The position numbers and the translations under genes were made by a program. A DNA stretch of 64,000 nt, from the NCBI RefSeq assembly GCF_028640845.1, contig NC_080546.1, positions 68,849,205 to 68,913,204 on the forward strand. The letters run 5' to 3'. Of this stretch, positions 1 to 11,680 are shown one piece after another. Origin of the DNA: Ahaetulla prasina (taxonomy: Eukaryota; Chordata; Lepidosauria; Squamata; Colubridae). Under the pieces are notes generated by a model. That model had not been told where the DNA came from. It made no database searches and saw nothing but the letters and a program-made list of their open reading frames with translations. Each line of letters begins with the position of its first letter. Position 1 is the first letter of the stretch.

Positions 1-159
1 TATTTTATTCTCTGATTTAATATAAGTTATTCTGGATCAATATTTTATCTTATTACCCCATTTATTCCATCATCTTAAAACCATTATATCATTCAACCCA
101 GTTGGTTTTGTGCCCAAGGCAGACTTAGAATTCAATCTTTCAGTTTCTAGCCTCAAAAG
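1..159. other. AT-rich sequence, nothing recognised
   Basis: No repeat, coding potential or RNA structure is recognised here. It reads as ordinary intergenic or intronic DNA. Confidence 0.5.
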
Positions 160-410
160 CCATGGTGATACAGTGGTTAGAATATAGTATTGCAGGCTAA
201 TTCACTGCTCATTGCCACGAGTTTGATTCTGACTGGCTCAAGGTTGACTCAGCCTTCGATCCTTCCAAGGTTGGTAAAATGAGGACCCACATTATTGGGG
301 AAAATGCTGACTCTGTAAACCACTTAGAGAGGACTGTAAAGTACTATGAAGCTAAGTCATAGTCACAATACTAAGCTAAGTCAACAGTCACAATACTGTT
401 GCTATGCCCT
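160..410 (+). mobile_element. old tRNA-derived SINE
   Basis: The head (GTGGTTAGAATA, then a B-box-like GAGTTTGATTCTG) resembles a tRNA promoter. It is followed by the block GGCTCAAGGTTGACTCAGCC and GGTAAAATGAGGACCCA. The same order occurs at 4366-4594, 37683-37952 and 63421-63665, which defines a family. The 3' part (AAACCACTTAGAGAGG...) is diverged and ends in short repeats of CTAAGTCA and CACAATACT. The copy is old. It is probably a squamate tRNA-SINE such as Squam1; the family name is an inference. Confidence 0.65.
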
Positions 411-703
411 AATGACTATATCAAACTGGCTCCCATTATTTCTTATAATGGCTCCCAATAAACAATTGTCAGTTCAGAAAAGGAGCTGGAGATTGCTGAT
501 ACTCACATAGATCATCCCATTACTAAGTGCGTTAAAGTGAAATTGTTGACTGAAATAGGTAAGAAAGTTCATGTGAAATTAAAATTTCCATCCCAAACTA
601 ATTTTATGCTGCAGTTCCTTGCCAACAGTTTGCAGTGAGCAGTATTCAAACCCTGCTAAATATGCTACTCAGTAAATTTAAGGCATCAGACTTGGAAATA
701 AAG
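411..703. other. unannotated AT-rich sequence
   Basis: No repeat or coding signal is recognised between the SINE and the hAT MITE. Confidence 0.4.
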
Positions 704-830
704 CAGGGGTCTCAAACTCCCAGTATCACATTGTTATTAAATTGTGATTTTTTCCCCACTTCGTTAAATGGGGTGGGCATGGTTAACGTGTGATACATCC
801 AGCCAGTAGGCTGTAAGTTTGACAGCCCTG
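704..830. mobile_element. hAT-type MITE, 127 bp
   Basis: The ends are inverted repeats: CAGGGGTCTCAAACTC on the left and AAGTTTGACAGCCCTG on the right. They are flanked by an 8-bp duplication, AAATAAAG (696-703) and AAATAGAG (831-838), with one mismatch. An 8-bp TSD plus CAGGG termini is typical of hAT transposons. It has no coding capacity and depends on a transposase supplied elsewhere. It is a sister copy of the element at 4114-4237. Confidence 0.85.
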
Positions 831-858
831 AAATAGAGCATATATATTTAAAACATTC

Positions 859-920
859 TGGCTGGGGAATTCTGGAATTCGAAGGCCACATACCTTACAG
901 TTGCTGAAACTAACATTGCT
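859..920. mobile_element. half copy of the foldback MITE family
   Basis: CTGGCTGGGGAATTCTGG and the following bases match one arm of the palindromic element at 62504-62654 (CTGGCTGAGGAACTCTGGG). The second arm is absent. It is a diverged fragment. Confidence 0.45.
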
Positions 921-2257
921 CTATGAATAACACAGATACACTGGTAATGTTAAATCAGTCAGGAAAAATATGAAGAGTTAAAAGATAAAGAGGGAAGCAA
1001 TTACAGTAGAAAGCATATTCGTATAGGAGACCTTTTATCTCTTCCCTAACATTTATTTAATATATTTTAAGCAGCATGGTGTGATGCTAATCCTAAATAT
1101 ATAATGTGGATGTATGTTTGTATAAGGTCTATTTTCCTCTGTTCAGAAAACAAGCAATATGAAAAGGGATATTAAATGTTAGCCCAAAATTCTCTTATCA
1201 ATGAAGTCTTATTTTCATAAATTAATGTAATCCTAAAATAACTTTAAGTGAAAGTAAACTCTGTTGAAGAATAGAAAGTAGTTTTAAATAAACACACTCA
1301 AGTTTCATACTCAAGTTAAATCCATGACTGATATCTTTTTCAAAGGAAGCCAGACTTCTGCTGGCTATTAAAAATAATTTAGCTAAAAAAGGGCATGTAT
1401 TGATAAAATAAAGTTTATAATTTAACTGACAATCACACAAAAACATATCTCAATGGTCTAAGTTCGAGAGTGATTCAGCAAGAGACAAATAACGTGCCAT
1501 TTCTCCTGCTTTTATGTGTTACAACTTTGTGTGTTTAAGCTTTTAAAACTTACTCCTATTTGAGTGTAAATTTAGTATCACATATTCAATGCTATCCAAG
1601 CTGAAAACTGATGCATAAAACCAGCCATTGTTCATATAACGTTTACAAGTTGAGGCTCTGTACCTCAAAGTACACAATGATCACAGATGACATAAACAAC
1701 ATATAACCCTAACACCACTTTTGGAGTCTCAGTAGAGTTATCACTTAATACAAAAAAATTTACAGTTGTGAATTAGGGGTGGGCAGTATTGTTCTATTAA
1801 AAGATGAGATCACTGTCAATAATTGCTAGCTTTTGTGTAACTAAGGCTATAATCCCTCTACCATATATCATTCAAAATATAACACAACAGGATTTCCTAT
1901 TGTGTAATATTCATGGGAATGGGTGAAAAGTTGAAACAAATTGTCCTTAAGAAATAAAATAAGCAATGAATGTGACTATTGTATTCTACTACTTGTCTCC
2001 CAGAGCATTTGTTCATTGAGATGATCCTCCTAAAAGAGATGGATGTGCAAATATAATACTTTTTCAGCAAATCTTTTATTAAAAAAGACAGAAAACCTCA
2101 GTTTATTTAATGCACTATAGCCATTAGCAAATAAGCCATGTATCTTGGTTTGGAAGCCCCAGAACAATTACAATAAAAGTTGATTTAAAAAGGGAACCTT
2201 CTGGACAGTATTGATTGAAATAATTCTATGTGATAATCTTCATTAAGCCAAGAGTTA
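921..2257. other. AT-rich single-copy-looking DNA
   Basis: About 1.3 kb without a recognised repeat, convincing ORF or RNA gene. The only open frames are short (at most 74 codons) and AT-driven. Confidence 0.5.
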
Positions 2258-2362
2258 ACTTGGCACTCCTAAACTTTGACAACTTTAAGGTGTATGGACT
2301 TCAACTCCCAGAATTCCCCAACAAATGTATTATCTTAAAGTTGCCAAGGTTTAGAAACACTG
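2258..2362. mobile_element. foldback MITE copy
   Basis: AACTTTGACAACTTTAAGG, then GGACTTCAACTCCCAGAATT, and on the right CTTAAAGTTGCCAAGG. These are the two arms of the palindromic family seen at 62504-62654, here more diverged and with a shorter centre. It is non-coding. Confidence 0.6.
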
Positions 2363-2413
2363 AGTTAAACTATCATTTTTAATTCCATTCAATTAGTCCT
2401 TACTCCTCAGCTA

Positions 2414-2540
2414 CCGTGTTTCCCCTAAAATAAGATCCTGTTTTATATTTTTTGAAATAAGCGCTTAACCTTATTGCCATGCGCTCAAAAGCCTGGTTGG
2501 GCTTATTATCAGGGGATGTGTTATTTGGGGGGAAACAGGG
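2414..2540. mobile_element. TIR MITE flanked by TA, 127 bp
   Basis: The terminal inverted repeats are CCGTGTTTCCCC (2414) and GGGGAAACAGGG (ending 2540), 11 of 12 bases matching. TA dinucleotides flank both ends (2412-2413 and 2541-2542). A TA target fits Tc1/mariner-like elements, though 2 bp is weak evidence and the superfamily is open. It is non-coding. Confidence 0.65.
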
Positions 2541-2542
2541 TA

Positions 2543-4113
2543 CTATATTACAAATCCTCTGCTGCTTTTTCCAATCTAAATGTCTCAGGAAATTTGGATT
2601 TCATTAGTACTAGTATCTTCCTTCTTTATTGTTGAAGTGTTATCCTAATATCCTTTCAGCTCAAGAAGTACCCAAAGTGCAGAGAGTTTCTCTGAAGGTG
2701 AATTAAGATTTAGTTAAGAATTTCCTCACACTGTGCCTATGCCTTCACTCTTGAGAGTGGTATTGAAATCCATGAAATATGAATCCATATTTGTAACAAA
2801 AGTGCCTTGTTCAAATAAGCCTTGACTGAATTCCCTTTTGGCTGAGACAAACTTTTTATAGAGAAGTGTATGCCCCCTCACTATTCTATCAAATTGTATG
2901 TGTAAATACTTAATATTATGACTAAATAAAAAAATTAATTTACTGCCATGTGCTGCCAGCATGGGAAATAGACACAAATAACAGAATATATTTGGGCTGG
3001 TGGTTAGGAGATAGCTCAGTAAAAAACTGATATATGATCAATTTTCTTGACATTCATAAAAAATAGTTCCAAATTTCATTTCAAGTCTGTTTTAAAATCT
3101 GATTTCCAAAAGTATTTTAGAATAACCCAAACACATATCAATACGATAGCTCTATTAGGTAATAATTTCTACAGGCACTTCACAAAACCCTGCGCCAAGT
3201 CTTTTCTCTAATATGATATGCTCATAAATTGCTCAATATCCAAATGTTCATGTGTTTTCTACTACGATTCCTGAAACTGGTCATTATCAAAAAACTGACA
3301 CCAAATAGTTGTCTCCCAGCTCATTAATCCTTTTACTTGTCAAAGCTTTGCAAATGATTTGGCATTAAAAGGAAACTAATGAAATAAATAACTCTCTTTT
3401 TATTCACCTTTTATCTCTGGACCTTGGAAATCTGATAAAATATCACCTGTGAAGCTAAGATCAATTGGAACTAATGGCTTGCCTCATATGAATATTATTG
3501 CATGACAATGAGAGGCCTTCCTACCTCTATCACTGTTCTTTGTCATCTCTGAAGAGCTAATGCCATCCTAAGAATAAAACCAAAGTGGTGCCAACATTTA
3601 ATTGAATCTATATGGATGGTGGAGAGGTTTTATTCAATCCTGCAGCCTCACTTAATTATTTATTTAACCAAGCATATGTGTTTTCAGTCAGAAAGATTCT
3701 GAGCAAATATAACACTATCAGAACACGTCTACAATTCTGATAAATTTTGGATGTGAACTTAGTGGGGAACAAAAGTCATCCATGTCCATCCACCACCCTG
3801 CTGAGCTCCTTCTCTATGTCTGTGTGCTATATAATATTGATGTTCCCAAACAATGTGAATTGACCCTTAAGAATAGGCATTGGTGTCAGTGGAGTGAGCT
3901 AAGGGGCAGGTAATGAAATGTGTGTTGTGAAGTCATGACACACATTTCAGCCTTTTCACATCTTTGTGCTCTGCATCTCTGTCCTTAAACTGGGGGGAAA
4001 AATCATTAGAAGCCTTTTGGCTGGAGAACTTCTGCATAAAAAGAATTGAGAGTCCTATTGCCTTTTTTTTCCAACACGACTTTGTAAAAGTAGACATTCA
4101 GCATTTACTAACC
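2543..4113. other. AT-rich single-copy-looking DNA
   Basis: About 1.6 kb with no recognised repeat or gene. An 83-codon minus frame (2726-2977) has no recognisable domain and is not supported as coding. Confidence 0.5.
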
Positions 4114-4237
4114 CAGGGGTGTCAAACTCGTGGTGTGATGTGACATATTGGGACCTTTTCCCCCTTTGCTAAACTGGGTGTCGGCATGGCCAGCACCTGA
4201 CGCATCCGGACCACGGGCCACAAGTTTGACAGCCCTA
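4114..4237. mobile_element. hAT-type MITE with perfect 8-bp TSD
   Basis: It starts CAGGGGTGTCAAACTC and ends AAGTTTGACAGCCCTA. The flanks are identical 8-mers TACTAACC at 4106-4113 and 4238-4245, which fixes both borders and assigns the element to hAT. It is the same family as 704-830. The perfect TSD suggests it is the younger of the two. Confidence 0.92.
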
Positions 4238-4365
4238 TACTAACCCAAAACCAAATATCAAAGTAAACTAAATGTTAAGATTTTCTTTAGTAAATCTAAA
4301 TGTAGCAATTGATGAAATGTACCCTCCCTTGCACATTTATACTTCCTCATCTGATATTGAACCCT

Positions 4366-4594
4366 AGTGGTGTAGTGGTTCCACTAGGATGCAGATGCAG
4401 TATTTCAAGCTAACTCTTCCTTCAGCCTAGAGTTTGATTCTGATGGGCTCAAGGTTGATTCAGCCTTCCATCCTTCAGAGGTCAGTAAAATGAGGACCCC
4501 CGATTGTTGGGGGCAATATGCTGACATTGTAAACTGCCTAGACAGTGTTGTAAAACAATATGGAGTGGTATATAAGTCTAGTGCTATTGTTATG
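4366..4594 (+). mobile_element. tRNA-derived SINE
   Basis: Same family as 160-410: GTGGTGTAGTGGTT head, B-box-like GAGTTTGATTCTG, then GGCTCAAGGTTGATTCAGCC and GTAAAATGAGGACCC. The 3' end reads GGAGTGGTATATAAGTCTAG then GTGCTATTGTTATG. It is less degraded than the first copy. Confidence 0.7.
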
Positions 4595-4599
4595 CCAAC

Positions 4600-5360
4600 T
4601 TTATCTGAAATTTATTGCCCCAATGTGAAATTGTGCAAATGAATATATTTTAGAATCCAATATTACATGAAGATAGTTTAACAATGCTTACAAATGTAGC
4701 TCAGAAATCTCTTTTATAGGTCATTTACCTAAATATAAACCCAAAGAATTATCACTACTTAAAGTCTGTGCAATATTGCCTAATGGTTGCTGTAAAATAC
4801 AGTAGTTCCATGTTTAAAATTACTCTTCTGTTAAATAAAAAATAATTTGACATGATGAATATGTGGAAGTGCAGCTCAATAAGATGACTAAATCACTATC
4901 TTAAGTTGAGATAAGTTATACTGAACTAGAATTCATAACTCTTAATGAATTGTTGAACATGTCTATGGGAACTGTAATCAGCTTGCTCAAAATCATTATG
5001 CAAATTTATTGCAACACATTTATTTATTGATCATTTGTATACCACTGACTACACATAAACTCAGATTTTTTTTAAAAAAAAATCAGACCTACAATTCAAA
5101 AGCCAATAAAATCACAACCAGAATCTATCTGCTCCTACAGCAACCCAATTAACGTATCTCCCAATTTTAAAAAACTTAGTAATTTTCCATTAAAAATTAT
5201 TCATAAATAAATTCCTCTGCTAGGTACAATTATTTAATTAAGTTGTCAGAACCTCTAAATTTCTGCAAACTTGTTGAAGGCTATAGTATTTCTGATTTTT
5301 TTTAAAAAAGAAGATTGAGGATCTATGCAGGGGGCCTGCAGCCAAATGAGATGCCATCAG
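4600..5360. other. AT-rich DNA with a possible old LINE/SINE tail
   Basis: No gene is recognised. Around 5021-5070 the complementary strand reads GTGGTATACAAATGATCAAT followed by AAATAAATG, which resembles the 3' tail of a CR1/L2-type LINE or its SINE. This is weak. Confidence 0.35.
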
Positions 5361-5499
5361 AGTGATAAAACATACATTACAATCTCATGCTATGTCCTGC
5401 CATGTCATAAGGCACACTCTTCCCTTGTGTAACACTGTGACACAGGTACAGAAAAGGCAGAGTTGGAGTAGCAAATCAGATTTTCTATTTCATCATTTG

Positions 5500-5795
5500 C
5501 TCTCCTCTCTCCAGTTCATGGATGCCTGTAGAAAGAAATCAGAGGCAAAGAGGACTCAACTAAGTCTTAAGAACTGGCTATTGCCCCAAGCCTGGACAGA
5601 GTAAAGTTGGAGATGGAAGATAGTGATATTGGTTGCATTAGATTGGTTCTGGTGCTGCATGTTTGTTTCTGCTTTCACTGTTTTTTGCTATTATTGTTTT
5701 ATGATGTTTGGCTTTATATAACTCTTGTGAGCTAACCAGAGTTGTGGTTTTAAGATGAATGGCCATTCAAGGTTTTTAAATAAATAAATAGTGAG
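5500..5795 (+). mobile_element. degraded 3' end of a CR1/L2-type LINE (tentative)
   Basis: The segment ends GCCATTCAAGGTTTTTAAAT followed by AAATAAATAG, a common CR1/L2 3' tail. Upstream, a short open frame ending at 5604 has a Leu/Trp-rich stretch (LKNWLLPQAWTE) like the C-terminus of such LINE polyproteins. No conserved RT motif remains, so this is an inference from the tail and that short stretch. Confidence 0.35.
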
Positions 5796-6016
5796 TGGCA
5801 TTATGCTTTCCTTGAAAGTACCATTTTATACAAATGTATATACCATATGTCTTGTCTTCAGGTAGCATCTGTGGCAAAAACTACTTCTACATTCCATAAA
5901 TGTACCTACTTCTATTATTCCTGAGCCAACTGAGTCTAGCAATAGTTAGATATGCCTTATTTATTTCATGCTTACACCTTAAAACAATTTAGCACATAGT
6001 AGTTTGTTTTGATTTG

Positions 6017-6272
6017 ATTTTTTCTAGCTACAATGATGTGTAGGGACAATTGTGTTAAAGAAGCTCCTCTCTCACCCCATATAACTTCGGAACCGCAGCA
6101 TCTGCAGGGGAAGCGAAAAAGACAAAATGGTGGTGGCAGCAGTGCAAATGAAGCCCCACCCTTTGTTGCACCCACATGTAAAGGGCCAAAGCTTTTATAC
6201 TGCTGCTTCAACACCTCATTCAGAAGGCAACTCGCAAATAGAGAAATTTTGCACAACCACACAAAGTTTTAG
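6017..6272 (+). CDS. candidate terminal coding exon (unidentified protein)
   Basis: A pyrimidine-rich run and AG (TTGATTTTTTCTAG ending about 6028) could be a splice acceptor. It precedes an open frame of about 80 codons that is more GC-rich than its surroundings, with a basic patch (GKRKRQN) and TAG at 6270-6272. AT-rich sequence that could be a 3' UTR follows. I do not recognise the protein. The overlapping minus frame (5972-6262) is equally open, so strand is uncertain. It could also be chance or an unrecognised repeat. Confidence 0.2.
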
Positions 6273-6400
6273 AAAAGGAATGAACAACAAACATTATTTT
6301 TAGCAGTATACTGTACCATAGTCCTTTGACAATGAATTTTGTTATAAGTATGTTCTTAAGCTTTATTTCTGCTTGTTTAATTTGGTTGCTTTTAAGTTAC

Positions 6401-8070
6401 TTTGTATTTTTATGTTAACTACATTACCTGTTCTGCTTATAGGTGAGGCATAAATGAAATTAATATTTCAGTGGCACTATTAGAACTATCACTGTGTCTT
6501 TCCTGAAGTAAATATTTTTCACTTAATTACCAGAAGTTACTAATACAATTCACAGTTGCAACATCTCCCTTATAAATGTAAAGAATTTGCTTTTCTTCTT
6601 ATGTATAAAGTCTTCAAGACATGTTTAATGAACCATCTATCTTGAAATGCTAAATACATTTTTTCCATGAGAACTTAAAAACACAAATACAGATTTCAAT
6701 TCTGTTACTTGCTTGTAGATAAAATATTTTTGAACCATTCTTTTGACATGGATTGAGATGGCTTTTAAAAAACTCTAGTTTATGGGAACTGAAAGGATCA
6801 TTACCTTAGATGTTTATTTTCCAAACTGAAGTATGAAAATAAACAGAATGCCAAGGAGGAGAAATAGACTAATTTTTTATGATTAACTTTTCTACTTTGT
6901 ATAAAGCAATGCTGCATTTTCCAGTTCAAATTCCTGATCTGTTTAGAGCAATGTGATTTTCTGTATATGCTTTTTACACCTTCAAACTTGAATGTTTGTT
7001 TTGTGTAACAGTTTGTGTATTGTATTTGTTAAGGTAGTTCTTTACTGTTTGTAAATGCATGCTTGAGGAGGGTGTTGCACATATGTAAAAAAAAAGTCCA
7101 TTTAATGTAGCATTAATGTTGTTTGCTGTCATCACAAATATTTAGATGTTTTTCCAAAATGTTCTCTTGGACTATATTGTATATTTTATATGTTTCAAAA
7201 TTCTGTAAAGCCCACAAAACTGTGATTATTTGCATATGCTAATTCAACTGATCTGTTATAAGAGCAAGGACCCAATCAACATGAAGGCATCCATTGCAAG
7301 GCTATTGCTCCTGATCATTTCACATCATTGGGCCAATTTCAGCTGGGAATAGGATGCCACTGACCATTTAAAAAAATAAGCTGCAAATAAATAAAAGTAA
7401 AGTATGTTAAACTCACTTGTTGCCATTTTCTTTAAAATAATAAAACTTACAATAGCACTTTAGAGGCTTCCTTCCTTGTGTTTAACCAAGGATGGTAATA
7501 TTTCTCAGCTGCAAACATTTCTGCCTCTATGTGTGCAAATGTTGGTGAGTTGGCTTCTTCTGGAACCATGATCCCCCTTATTTTCCTGATTAGGTGCTTC
7601 TTCACACCCAATGCCCTTTATTAAGTTGCACTCAGAGTTGTGCAACCTTAATTCAGGTAAATCACAAAAAAGGTTATCTGGAGGACTAATTTAAGTTAGA
7701 AATTATAGCAAGGACTCTCCTAAGCAACAGAAAGGACGATAGCATTAAATAAAATTGTGAAAAGTGTTTCATCATAAAGCATCTAAATTGGTTAAATACT
7801 CAGATGATCAAAATATAAACTACATATCTACCAACTGACCTGAAGAGAAGTAGTAGTTAAAGATGGAAATAATCTCACAGTTCTTAATATAGTTATGAAA
7901 GGGTAGGTACCTCTGAGAGTTCTTAGTATTAATGTAGTCTGATAGTTGTTGGAAGTGGAATACTCTTCTGTTTAATCCACCAGTGTTCTAAATACAAAAG
8001 TACAGTCAATAAATCACTTAAGTCTTTTCTAAGCTTTGCAACTAAAACAAGGCCTCTGTAAAAATATCAA
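6401..8070. repeat. tandem segmental duplication, copy 1 (1,670 bp)
   Basis: The unit begins TTTGTATTTT at 6401. The next copy begins with the same ten bases at 8071, and the sequence after copy 2 starts with them again at 9741. Aligning the copies at a constant offset of 1,670 shows no indel and about five substitutions (near 6509, 6702, 6745, 7293 and 7465). The unit is AT-rich and non-coding. It has several AATAAA-like signals, so it could be 3' UTR of the candidate exon at 6017. Confidence 0.95.
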
Positions 8071-9740
8071 TTTGTATTTTTATGTTAACTACATTACCTG
8101 TTCTGCTTATAGGTGAGGCATAAATGAAATTAATATTTCAGTGGCACTATTAGAACTATCACTGTGTCTTTCCTGAAGCAAATATTTTTCACTTAATTAC
8201 CAGAAGTTACTAATACAATTCACAGTTGCAACATCTCCCTTATAAATGTAAAGAATTTGCTTTTCTTCTTATGTATAAAGTCTTCAAGACATGTTTAATG
8301 AACCATCTATCTTGAAATGCTAAATACATTTTTTCCATGAGAACTTAAAAACACAAATACAGATTTCAATTATGTTACTTGCTTGTAGATAAAATATTTT
8401 TGAACCATTCTTTTAACATGGATTGAGATGGCTTTTAAAAAACTCTAGTTTATGGGAACTGAAAGGATCATTACCTTAGATGTTTATTTTCCAAACTGAA
8501 GTATGAAAATAAACAGAATGCCAAGGAGGAGAAATAGACTAATTTTTTATGATTAACTTTTCTACTTTGTATAAAGCAATGCTGCATTTTCCAGTTCAAA
8601 TTCCTGATCTGTTTAGAGCAATGTGATTTTCTGTATATGCTTTTTACACCTTCAAACTTGAATGTTTGTTTTGTGTAACAGTTTGTGTATTGTATTTGTT
8701 AAGGTAGTTCTTTACTGTTTGTAAATGCATGCTTGAGGAGGGTGTTGCACATATGTAAAAAAAAAGTCCATTTAATGTAGCATTAATGTTGTTTGCTGTC
8801 ATCACAAATATTTAGATGTTTTTCCAAAATGTTCTCTTGGACTATATTGTATATTTTATATGTTTCAAAATTCTGTAAAGCCCACAAAACTGTGATTATT
8901 TGCATATGCTAATTCAACTGATCTGTTATAAGAGCAAGGACCCAATCAACATGAAGGCATCCGTTGCAAGGCTATTGCTCCTGATCATTTCACATCATTG
9001 GGCCAATTTCAGCTGGGAATAGGATGCCACTGACCATTTAAAAAAATAAGCTGCAAATAAATAAAAGTAAAGTATGTTAAACTCACTTGTTGCCATTTTC
9101 TTTAAAATAATAAAACTTACAATAGCACTTTAGAAGCTTCCTTCCTTGTGTTTAACCAAGGATGGTAATATTTCTCAGCTGCAAACATTTCTGCCTCTAT
9201 GTGTGCAAATGTTGGTGAGTTGGCTTCTTCTGGAACCATGATCCCCCTTATTTTCCTGATTAGGTGCTTCTTCACACCCAATGCCCTTTATTAAGTTGCA
9301 CTCAGAGTTGTGCAACCTTAATTCAGGTAAATCACAAAAAAGGTTATCTGGAGGACTAATTTAAGTTAGAAATTATAGCAAGGACTCTCCTAAGCAACAG
9401 AAAGGACGATAGCATTAAATAAAATTGTGAAAAGTGTTTCATCATAAAGCATCTAAATTGGTTAAATACTCAGATGATCAAAATATAAACTACATATCTA
9501 CCAACTGACCTGAAGAGAAGTAGTAGTTAAAGATGGAAATAATCTCACAGTTCTTAATATAGTTATGAAAGGGTAGGTACCTCTGAGAGTTCTTAGTATT
9601 AATGTAGTCTGATAGTTGTTGGAAGTGGAATACTCTTCTGTTTAATCCACCAGTGTTCTAAATACAAAAGTACAGTCAATAAATCACTTAAGTCTTTTCT
9701 AAGCTTTGCAACTAAAACAAGGCCTCTGTAAAAATATCAA
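8071..9740. repeat. tandem segmental duplication, copy 2 (1,670 bp)
   Basis: About 99.7% identical to 6401-8070 with no indels. The 10-bp TTTGTATTTT at both breakpoints fits unequal exchange or replication slippage between short homologies, not a transposon. The near identity means a recent event, or possibly an assembly duplication. Confidence 0.95.
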
Positions 9741-9806
9741 TTTGTATTTTACAAGCAAAGTCAATGGAGACAGCCAGATCACTTAACAATATCTGCCTCT
9801 CCTTCC

Positions 9807-10267
9807 TGTTCAAGAAAGCATGGACTCTCAAAACTTCAGCATTTCAAAAGGAAACTTTTATTGAAAGGAAGTAAAAGCAAGACAATGCACAGCAGGGTCT
9901 GAGTCCCCCCCCAACCCCGGCAATTCCTTTAAAATGGTTAAAAAATTCTCCCCTCAGTTTGATGTTGAATTAGCCAATCCACAGGTGCAAAGATGTTGTG
10001 GAAACGATCGTCCTGAGAATGAGATAGGAGTCATTTCCATGTGCTTCTTCTGTGAGGCTTCTAAACTGAGAGAAAACAGATGGCCCTTTCCCCCCTTTAT
10101 ACATTCCCCAAGGTAAATCAAAGCACAGGGCAGAATAGATGACAGGGTAAAAGTTATAAACTAGGGAATTACAGGATACATAGGAAACAGAATGAGAGCA
10201 ATAAGGGAGTAAAAGAATCCGGGGTTCCCTCCCACTTGAATGGCATTATCATGATAGGGATCTGACA
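9807..10267 (-). mobile_element. LTR in minus orientation with adjacent polypurine tract
   Basis: The block has TG at 9807 and ACA at 10267. It contains TTTTATT (antisense AATAAAA polyadenylation signal) near 9850. On the minus strand, AAGGGGGG lies just outside the right end, as a polypurine tract does before a 3' LTR. It shares its ends with the LTR at 57438-58273: ATTTCAAAAGGAA near one end and GGGATCTGACA at the other. Internal sequence of the parent probably continues right for about 120 bp. No TSD is visible, so the element is truncated. Confidence 0.6.
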
Positions 10268-10390
10268 TGTTGCCCCCCTTCAAAAAAATGAGGGGATTAC
10301 CTGTAAAAGAGAACAGAAAGATGAACATAGAGAGTTAACAAACCAAATTAACACGTAAATCATTGATATAGAGCAAGAAAATTAGGGGCA

Positions 10391-10565
10391 ACATGATAGC
10401 AGTATTCCAGTATTTGAGAGGCTGCCACAAAGAAGAGGGGGTCAAATTATTGTACAAAGCACCAAAGAGCAGGACAAGAAACAATGGTTGGAAATTAATC
10501 AAAGAGAGAAGCAACCTGGAATTAAGGAGAAACTTCCTAACAGTTGAGCTTTCTTTTGCCAACTG
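10391..10565 (+). mobile_element. CR1 3' region fragment
   Basis: Contains the conserved CR1 block AGCAGGACAAGAAACAATGG, GGAAATTAATCAAAGAGAG and AAGGAGAAACTTCCTAACAG. The terminal part (GGGTTGGACTAGA...) is missing. The same block recurs at 34598-34767, 40280-40500 and 59228-59490. Confidence 0.75.
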
Positions 10566-10639
10566 GGCCCACAATTCTTGCTGATGTCGTCAATCCATCT
10601 TCTTTTAGGTTTCTTCTGTGGATGTTTTTCATCAAGTAG

Positions 10640-11680
10640 AATCCATTCCATCAAGTGTGTGGATTACCGAGGGCTTAATGGAATTTATACAGCGAATGAG
10701 CACCCTTTGCCTTTAATGAAAGACTTGGTAGCCCATGTGGCCAAAGCAAAATTTTCACCAAGCTGGATCTAAGAGAAGCATATTACCAGGTGTGGATTAA
10801 AAAGGGTGATGAGTGGAAAACTGCTTTCAATTGCCCACTAGGTTGCTTCCACTTCCAGGTCCTCCCATTCGGTTTACAATGGGCACCTGCTGTGTTCATG
10901 CAGCTACACTGACCTGTTCAGAGGGGTTCTAATTTACCTAGATGACATTCTAATTTACATGGAAATCATGGACGAACATGTGGAATAATGAAATCTGTCC
11001 TGGAAAATCCTCTAGCAGCCCAGCTATACATGAAACTCTCAAAATGCTAGTTTTACCAAGCTAAATTGCACCACCTGGGGTACTGGATCTCCCATGAGTG
11101 GGTGGAAATGAACCCAGAGAAAGTACAAGCAGTACTTGATTGGGAGGCACCCTGCATCTGAAAACAACTGCAGAGCTTTCTAGGTTTCACAAACTTTTAT
11201 TGAGCTTTTGCTCAAACAAATCTACTTAAAACTAGAGAGGAGGAAAAACCCAAACCTGGGGAAACCCTCAAACTTTCAAAAAACTCAAGAATTTTCAAGT
11301 TGAACCTATTCTTAAGCACCCCAAACCTGAAAAGCCAGTTATCATCCAAACTGACACAAGTGCTATAACAGTAGGCACCGTCCTCCTCCAAAAAGACCAA
11401 GAGGGCTGCCTGAAACCCTGCACATATATTTCCCAAAAAATTGTCCAAATCCAAGTGCAGATGAATGGTTTGGGGAAAAGAGGTTTCCAAAGTGAGGTGG
11501 TCACTAAAGAGCCTTTCTTTACTGGACTGATGACAAGAACCTAGAGATGCTAAAATAACCCTGAAAACTTTCAAACAAGTGAAATGGATGCAATACTTTG
11601 ACTGGTTTAGTTTCATGCTGAGATACTTACCTGGAGGCAAGAACTTCCTAGCTGACACCCTCTCCAGGTTACCCCACTAT
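10640..11680 (+). pseudogene. Ty3/gypsy pol remnant: reverse transcriptase and RNase H
   Basis: Read across frameshifts and stops, the strand shows gypsy RT order: CVDYRGLN (about 10656), [27 protein letters not shown] and the active-site YLDDIL (10936-10953). RNase H follows, with an IQTDTSA-like first Asp near 11350 and the C-terminal LRYLPGGKNFLADTLSRLP just before 11680. The enzyme would copy genomic RNA and degrade the hybrid. Its integrase zinc finger is found 9.4 kb away at 21074, because a copia element inserted at 11681. There is no long intact frame. Confidence 0.85.

Noticed and set aside
9807..10267. 5' LTR of the plus-strand gypsy at 10640
   Set aside because: The polyadenylation signal and polypurine tract show minus orientation, and its relative at 57438 is also minus, so it belongs to another element.
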